From contig CAJTBF010000005.1 in the NCBI GenBank assembly GCA_910574195.1, forward strand, positions 179,188-243,187: a stretch of DNA of 64,000 nucleotides, written 5' to 3'. The notes under the pieces were generated by a model. It was not told the DNA's origin. It saw only the letters and a program-made list of their open reading frames with translations, and made no database searches. This document shows positions 60,138 to 64,000 of the stretch, piece by piece. The stretch's first letter is position 1. Each line of letters opens with the position of its first letter. The translations under genes and the position numbers were made by a program. This stretch comes from Lachnospiraceae bacterium (GTDB lineage: Bacteria > Bacillota > Clostridia > Lachnospirales > Lachnospiraceae).

Positions 60138-60616
60138 TTCTTGGGTATCTGAGCAAAACCTATGTATGAAAGAATCATTTCAATTATTACGAACATAAAA
60201 TACATCGGGAAAAGAACTAATGCTACGGAATATAATATCGCACCAGTCAGAGCAAAGCCTCTTTTGTTCATAAATAGTCCCAAAGCATTGAAGATAACGG
60301 CAAGGACTGTACATATAAGATGAGGCATAACAAGGACAGTGGCAATTCCAGCACCTATTTGTTCTCCGACGCCGGAAACACTTCCGACGGCGCCAGACCA
60401 GTATACAAGGCTGTAAAGGAGGTAAAGACATCCTATAATAAATGATATTAAAAGTAAAATGTTGAAACCACTATTTTTTTTGGATTTTTTGGAACTTCCA
60501 GAATTTCCTCCGCCTGGTTTTTTGTAATTCTTGTTGCAATTCATGCAAAGTAGATAATTTTCATTGGCTGGATTCTCGATCAATTCATTTCCGCAATGCG
60601 GGCACTTTCTTGCCAT
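60134..60616 (-). CDS. Zinc-ribbon membrane protein
   Basis: 160 residues. An N-terminal zinc ribbon (CPHCG and CMNCN) precedes a Gly/Ser/Lys linker and about three membrane segments (~50-75, 82-110, 118-155). It is similar at its N-terminus to the next upstream gene (60710), so the two are paralogues at the zinc ribbon. Function unknown. The location in the lysogeny module suggests a host-membrane role, such as exclusion or sensing. Confidence 0.75.
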   Translation of the reverse strand: MARKCPHCGNELIENPANENYLLCMNCNKNYKKPGGGNSGSSKKSKKNSGFNILLLISFIIGCLYLLYSLVYWSGAVGSVSGVGEQIGAGIATVLVMPHLICTVLAVIFNALGLFMNKRGFALTGAILYSVALVLFPMYFMFVIIEMILSYIGFAQIPKK

Positions 60617-60709
60617 AATATTTCCCTTTCCTCTTTAGAGTTATCTGCATTATTTTTCTATATAACATTGAAAAAATGAGCACTTATTCGCGTGTTCCTT
60701 TTGATAAGT

Positions 60710-61417
60710 TTATTTGGTAATAAGAAAACTAAAATTAGAACTTAACCACACATTATCTTTATAATATATTTCAATAGTTGACCAGTCAGTTGGCGCTTCG
60801 ATTCCTAAAAATCCCCTTAACTTTTTTCCGGGGGCAATACTTCCATCAAGCTGTTGCTTTCCGCCCTCCATTGAAATTGACATAAAAGCATTCGAACTAA
60901 AATCAGCTTTATAATCACCAACATAACAATCAAAACTTATCATACTGCTTACGCTTACTTCTTCATCAGAATTATTAGAAATTTCGATTTCCGGTAGTAC
61001 AAATATTTTTCCTTCTTCTGGCTGCACCCATTCATTTCCGGCAGATTCTTCATATCCGATAACGGTTACCTGTACATTGTTATATTCTGCGGTTTCTCCA
61101 ACATTAAATGCGGCATCTTTTTTAGCTTCTTCTTTTTCAGTTTCAGAATTCGAAGAACTATCAGCCTTTTGGGTATTATCTTCCGGTGCAAAAAGACTTC
61201 CAACTATTCCAATTAGAACAAAGATGACCAATACTATAACAATTATTTTTAAAATTCCGCCCCCTTTCTTTTTTTTGCTTTTCTTTTTCTCTGAAGACTC
61301 GGATGTATTGTTTCCAGGTATCTTAAAATTCTTGTTGCAATTTGTGCAAAGTAAATAGCTTGAGTCTTTTGGATTCGGGATCAACTCTTTCCCGCAGCTT
61401 GGACATTTGAATGCCAT
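60710..61417 (-). CDS. Zinc-ribbon / membrane / DUF4352-type protein
   Basis: 235 residues. Zinc ribbon (CPSCG, CTNCN) at 5-28, Lys-rich linker, one membrane helix (~55-75), then an outer DUF4352-like beta domain from ~100: FNVGETAEYNNVQVTV, FVLPEIEISNNSDEEV, and GKKLRGFLGIEAP. DUF4352 domains are usually on the outside of Gram-positive membranes. It shares the N-terminal design with the gene at 60134. Role unknown; an exclusion or stress role is possible. Confidence 0.78.
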   Translation of the reverse strand: MAFKCPSCGKELIPNPKDSSYLLCTNCNKNFKIPGNNTSESSEKKKSKKKKGGGILKIIVIVLVIFVLIGIVGSLFAPEDNTQKADSSSNSETEKEEAKKDAAFNVGETAEYNNVQVTVIGYEESAGNEWVQPEEGKIFVLPEIEISNNSDEEVSVSSMISFDCYVGDYKADFSSNAFMSISMEGGKQQLDGSIAPGKKLRGFLGIEAPTDWSTIEIYYKDNVWLSSNFSFLITK

Positions 61418-61487
61418 GATTTTTCCCCCTTCTCTTTTGTTACCTGTATCGTTTTGCCACTTTTATTAAAACGCCGCAGCGGTTTAA

Positions 61488-62246
61488 TCATTCCTCAACT
61501 TTTCCGACCACTTTACCAATTAAGCGTACATCCTCATTCCCTTGAATATTATTATATTTTTTGTTTCTGGAAACAAGTCCATTGTCACCATATTCTTTTA
61601 GAAAACACTCATTATTGATAGTGAATATGCCGACTTCCCCATAGCGTATATGTTCTGTCTTCTTGACGTACAGCTTTTCGCCATCAGAATAGTCCGGCTC
61701 CATAGAATCCCCATTTACACCTATAATGAAGTCTGCGTTTGCATATGGTGCTTCTATGTTGTCTGATGGAATATCGTCAAAATAGAATCCAGTTCCGGCG
61801 CAGGCAATCTTTCCATAGTAAGCCCACAGCCTTGTCGGAACGATTTCCTCCGCAACCTCCATATCCATCTTCTTAACCTTTTCTAACTGCTCTTTTTGCT
61901 CCCTCAGCTTATCTGCTATGGAATACTCCCTATCCAGTACCGTATCAACCACGCTTGCCCCATCCGGCGAATATTCGGCAATGAGCCTATATTTTTTGAT
62001 TATATTTTCAAACTCTTCTGGACTTGCTTCATTTTCATATAGTTCCTTTTTTTCGTCTTGGAATAGAAAATTAGCATCTACTTCTAATATTTCCATTATT
62101 TTGCTTATAGTAAGCATATTAGGTTCGCTGTTATCTTTTTCGTAGCCAGTAACAGTTGTACTTCCTATATTTAACTTTTCGGCTAATTGCTTTTGTGTAA
62201 GCCCTCTTAATGTCCTAGCTTTTTTTAGCCTTTCTCCAAATGACAA
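61488..62246 (-). CDS. CI/LexA-like repressor with S24 peptidase domain
   Basis: 252 residues. HTH at 5-60 (ARTLRGLTQKQLAEKLNIGSTTVTGYEKD), a coiled linker, then the S24 domain: cleavage-site-type ACAGTG (~150), Ser in VNGDSMEP (~178) and Lys in FTINNECFLKEY region or VKKTEH. It would hold the element's lytic or excision genes silent and self-cleave in the SOS response. The divergent Cro-like gene begins 164 bp away, with a consensus promoter and ACTCG repeats between. RBS AAGGAGGTG precedes the start. Confidence 0.93.
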   Translation of the reverse strand: MSFGERLKKARTLRGLTQKQLAEKLNIGSTTVTGYEKDNSEPNMLTISKIMEILEVDANFLFQDEKKELYENEASPEEFENIIKKYRLIAEYSPDGASVVDTVLDREYSIADKLREQKEQLEKVKKMDMEVAEEIVPTRLWAYYGKIACAGTGFYFDDIPSDNIEAPYANADFIIGVNGDSMEPDYSDGEKLYVKKTEHIRYGEVGIFTINNECFLKEYGDNGLVSRNKKYNNIQGNEDVRLIGKVVGKVEE

Positions 62247-62267
62247 GAAATCACCTCCTTTTCTATT

Positions 62268-62394
62268 ATTGTATCAGTAAATATTGAAATGTCAATATAA
62301 AAAACTCGAATAACTTGAATATTTTTATTAAAATGCTGTTGACAAGATCAGAAAAGTCGAGTATGATATACATATCAACTCGGGAAACTCGAAG
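62268..62394. promoter_or_regulatory. Divergent promoters and operators of the immunity region
   Basis: Leftward: TTGACA (62295-62290), 16 bp, TACAAT (62273-62268), for the repressor. Rightward: TTGACA (62339-62344), 17 bp, TATGAT (62362-62367), for the Cro-like gene. The recurring ACTCG half-sites appear at 62304 (ACTCGAATAACTTGA), in reverse as CGAGT near 62358, and in AACTCGGGAAACTCGA (62377-62392). They probably bind the repressor and the Cro-like protein. Confidence 0.75.
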
Positions 62395-62410
62395 AAAGGA
62401 GTGAGAATGT

Positions 62411-62641
62411 TTGAGTATTTGTAATTATAATCAGCCAGTCGCAAGCAATGTAATCAGAATAATAGACCGTAGCGGATTGAAGAAAAAAGCCGTAGCTGAA
62501 AAGGCTGGATATTCTGAACAGATGCTTAGCGATATGTTGAATGGAAGAAAAATAATAAAAATAGTTGATGTGGAAAGACTTGGAAAAGCTCTCGGAGTTG
62601 ACGCTAATGCTTTATTTGTTCCAAGAAAGGAGGGAAGTTGA
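62411..62641 (+). CDS. Cro/CI-type helix-turn-helix protein
   Basis: 76 residues. HTH with KKKAVAEKAGYSEQMLSDMLNGRK and IVDVERLGKALGVDANALF. It starts at TTG 62411, with AAAGGAG 10 bp upstream; the ATG and GTG nearby lead to very short frames. Divergent from the repressor, so it is the probable Cro equivalent. The next small gene begins 2 bp after its stop. Confidence 0.85.
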   Translation: MSICNYNQPVASNVIRIIDRSGLKKKAVAEKAGYSEQMLSDMLNGRKIIKIVDVERLGKALGVDANALFVPRKEGS

Positions 62642-62642
62642 G

Positions 62643-62777
62643 TTGAAAATCGGTGAAAAGGAATATTCCGAAATCCTTGTGACAGACAGCGAGAATTTTC
62701 TTCTGGCAAGCATAACAGACAAAGATGTTATTGCTGAAAAGGATTGCAAAGTCGTGTGTGTGCCTGTTGAAGATTAA
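62643..62777 (+). CDS. Small protein downstream of the Cro-like gene
   Basis: 44 residues from TTG 62643, with AGGAGG ~9 bp upstream that lies inside the end of the preceding gene. The sequence (IGEKEYSEILVTDSENFL, then DKDVIAEKDCKVVCVPVED) is beta-rich, with two Cys. No family recognised. Tight coupling with the Cro-like gene suggests a real early gene. Confidence 0.55.
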   Translation: MKIGEKEYSEILVTDSENFLLASITDKDVIAEKDCKVVCVPVED

Positions 62778-62992
62778 CCGAGGTTGTTTTTAGGGTTTCC
62801 ATCTGGCTTGGAAACAGGAGTTTCTACACCATTTATTTTGCGGTGATAATAGTCATTCACATAAGTGCCTTTATCAATCGCTTTAATAAATTGGAGACGT
62901 GTCATTTCCTGTCCCGTCCGAGTATCGCGAAAACGTTCATTGCGTCCAGTGTCAGATTCCTTAATCACTTCTACTTTAGGTTTATTTGGCAT
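62774..62992 (-). CDS. Small conserved-looking hypothetical protein
   Basis: 72 residues, ATG 62992 with AAAGGA about 10 bp upstream on the minus strand. MPNKPKVEVIKESDTGRNE, then a basic region with RDTRTGQEMTRLQF and a polar tail ending NPKNNLG. Hydrophilic, without membrane segments; small proteins of this style are widespread in clostridial genomes but have no assigned role. It ends 4 bp inside the preceding convergent gene. Confidence 0.6.
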   Translation of the reverse strand: MPNKPKVEVIKESDTGRNERFRDTRTGQEMTRLQFIKAIDKGTYVNDYYHRKINGVETPVSKPDGNPKNNLG

Positions 62993-63173
62993 AAGCATCA
63001 TCCTTTCTATAAAAGGCACACACACGAACAATGCAAAATCATGTTTTATATTACATTAAAAATAGTAGCATGTCAATAGAAATACTAAGAAAAACACAAT
63101 ATATAGTATGTGTGCGAAAACATTTTACTATATCATGTAAAATTTTACGCATTGTGCAGGAGGTGATATAGAG

Positions 63174-63362
63174 GTGAATCAGATGACAGATGAGAAAATC
63201 AAGTCAATTATCGAGGCGATGCAGGGGATTACATTCTTGGAATGGAAAAAATTAAAACATGTGGTTGATCGGAGATTTGAAGATGAGGCTTCCCAGCAGA
63301 AAAATAGAATCAAGATGGAAAGCCCCGAAGTCATAATTCGTTCATACAAAGAGTCATTCTGA
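63174..63362 (+). CDS. Small helical hypothetical protein
   Basis: 62 residues. GTG 63174 follows AGGAGGTGAT (63158-63167), a near-perfect ribosome site. The product (MTDEKIKSIIEAMQGITFLEWKKLKHVVDRRF...) is charged and predicted helical. No known family. Its 3' end overlaps the convergent gene at 63331 by 32 bp. Confidence 0.6.
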   Translation: MNQMTDEKIKSIIEAMQGITFLEWKKLKHVVDRRFEDEASQQKNRIKMESPEVIIRSYKESF

Positions 63363-63612
63363 AACTATTTGTATGAATATTGGGTTGATGTATGAATATT
63401 GGGTTGATCCTGTAAGTCTTTCCATGATAGAAGATTTTAACATAATCCAACTGATAATATGTATCCTTTTCTTCACGATGAATCGGAGACCATATTACTG
63501 CATTTTCTTCATACCATTGACTGGGATTTACATGATTTCCTCCCATAACGCATTCAGGGTCATCATTCAGGCAGACCCAATTGCCAACGAGACATGCGTA
63601 AACTTTTTCCAT
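63331..63612 (-). CDS. Small hypothetical protein with frameshifted C-terminus
   Basis: 93 residues; AAAGGAG lies 6 bp before ATG 63612 on the minus strand. ACLVGNWVCLNDDPECVMGG and QWYEENAVIW show conserved-looking Cys and Trp. A 19-bp tandem duplication near the 3' end (63370-63407) shifts the frame. Without it the protein would end RINPIFIQIVSE, so the last ~20 residues here are novel. The parent protein has no family I recognise. Confidence 0.55.
   Translation of the reverse strand: MEKVYACLVGNWVCLNDDPECVMGGNHVNPSQWYEENAVIWSPIHREEKDTYYQLDYVKIFYHGKTYRINPIFIHQPNIHTNSFRMTLCMNEL
63370..63407. repeat. 19-bp tandem duplication
   Basis: TGTATGAATATTGGGTTGA occurs twice, directly adjacent (63370-63388, 63389-63407). 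Because 19 is not a multiple of three, it changes the reading frame of the minus-strand gene 63331-63612. Confidence 0.9.
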
Positions 63613-63834
63613 AGTATTCTCCTTTCTTTCGTACTCAGCCCGCTGCAGCCTGTACCTAGATTATAAAGGAGAAGCAGAAAAATATCATAACTTCTCGGAA
63701 TCTCAATGAATGAGATTCTAACTGAAAATTGACAACTGAATATTGTGCAGGAAAAGAAATTTGAGAAAAATGGACATAAACATTAGACATAGCGGGTACT
63801 ATGCCTTGAAAAATCTTATGGAATCGCTTAAGAT

Positions 63835-63866
63835 ATCATTATTAGGCGGCTAATCCTAATAATGAT
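63835..63866. repeat. Hairpin at the transposase stop codon
   Basis: ATCATTATTAG (63835-63845) pairs perfectly with CTAATAATGAT (63856-63866), 10-nt loop, overlapping the stop codon of the minus-strand transposase-like gene. Possibly an element-end hairpin or terminator. Confidence 0.5.
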
Positions 63867-64000
63867 TCTTGAAATGCCTGGACAGAGGGCATTTCCCAGG
63901 CATCAAGGTGTTGGAGCATCATGATGCCGTAGAGGCGGCAGTACCACATCTTTGTAGAGCGGTGCCTGCCGTCTTCTAATTTATAGTCCTCTTTCTCACG
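63842..64000 (-). CDS. Transposase-like protein, C-terminal 52 residues (5' part beyond window)
   Basis: On the minus strand the frame is open from the window edge to TAA (63844-63842): REKEDYKLEDGRHRSTKMW, then CRLYGIMMLQHLDAW and a final ESLLGLAA. The W/Y-rich, positively charged pattern resembles the end of DDE-type transposases, but I cannot name the IS family with confidence. It would place a second mobile element inside the integrated element. No inverted terminal repeat could be identified because the other end is outside. Confidence 0.45.
   Translation of the reverse strand, partial: REKEDYKLEDGRHRSTKMWYCRLYGIMMLQHLDAWEMPSVQAFQESLLGLAA

Noticed and set aside
62843..63079. Plus-strand frame opposite the 62774-62992 gene
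   Set aside because: Shadow of the minus-strand gene, which has the better ribosome site and composition.
1..64000. CRISPR arrays or rRNA genes
   Set aside because: No regularly spaced repeats with unique spacers and no rRNA-like sequence were seen.

Overview
The window reads as the chromosome of an anaerobic, low-to-moderate GC Firmicute, most likely a gut Lachnospiraceae (Clostridia). This rests on strong AGGAGG ribosome sites with occasional GTG/TTG starts, TTGACA/TATAAT promoters, rubrerythrin, a VTC / DUF4956 / CotH-remnant locus, many FCD-type GntR regulators and sugar-acid catabolism. The genus is an inference; no rRNA is present to confirm it.

Layout. 0-10 kb is housekeeping: a diacylglycerol-kinase-type C-terminus, a PAP2 phosphatase, trpS, tRNA-Arg, an OmpR-type two-component system feeding a polyphosphate-polymerase-like (VTC) / DUF4956 operon whose CotH partner has been deleted, an HxlR / iron-sulfur-flavoprotein-like pair, a PPi-type phosphofructokinase and a MntA/HepT toxin-antitoxin pair. 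10-14 kb holds a membrane pseudokinase translationally overlapped with an Ig-repeat surface protein.

14-31 kb is a sugar-acid or polyol catabolic region. It carries two FCD GntR regulators, a ribose-type ABC importer (binding protein, two permeases, ATPase), an amidohydrolase-2, an MFS carrier, a UlaG-like MBL hydrolase, a LarA-like nickel-pincer racemase/epimerase homologue, two zinc alcohol dehydrogenases (RspB-like and L-galactonate/gulonate-dehydrogenase-like), tagaturonate reductase (uxaB) and altronate dehydratase (uxaA). Together they suggest uptake of an aldonate, lactone or polyol, isomerisation or oxidation to tagaturonate, and conversion via altronate to 2-keto-3-deoxygluconate. 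31-40 kb is organic-acid metabolism: an AraC regulator, a tripartite tricarboxylate transporter (tctBCA) with an M20 peptidase, a carboxyltransferase (oadA-like) and a lactate permease.

40-56 kb holds a HAAS-domain protein, an Asn/Ser-repeat small protein, an rRNA methyltransferase-rdgB-yfcE operon, a six-tRNA cluster plus tRNA-Leu, a NimA-like protein, a glycosyltransferase, rubrerythrin, a large SNF2 ATPase, an aldo/keto reductase, a Nif11-like small protein and a MacB-type ABC exporter.

56.5 kb to the end is an integrated element, probably the lysogeny end of a prophage. It has a tyrosine integrase, Uma2, a DUF4258/YgiT toxin-antitoxin-like pair, a lipoprotein, two zinc-ribbon membrane proteins, a CI/LexA-like repressor divergent from a Cro-like protein, and a transposase-like fragment at the edge. 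Two paralogous candidate small RNAs (promoter, short hairpin RNA, terminator) lie between its genes, and they are the most promising undescribed feature. Four copies of a multi-hairpin intergenic repeat (10.1, 15.1, 45.0 and 48.1 kb) are also visible, with stems that co-vary between copies.
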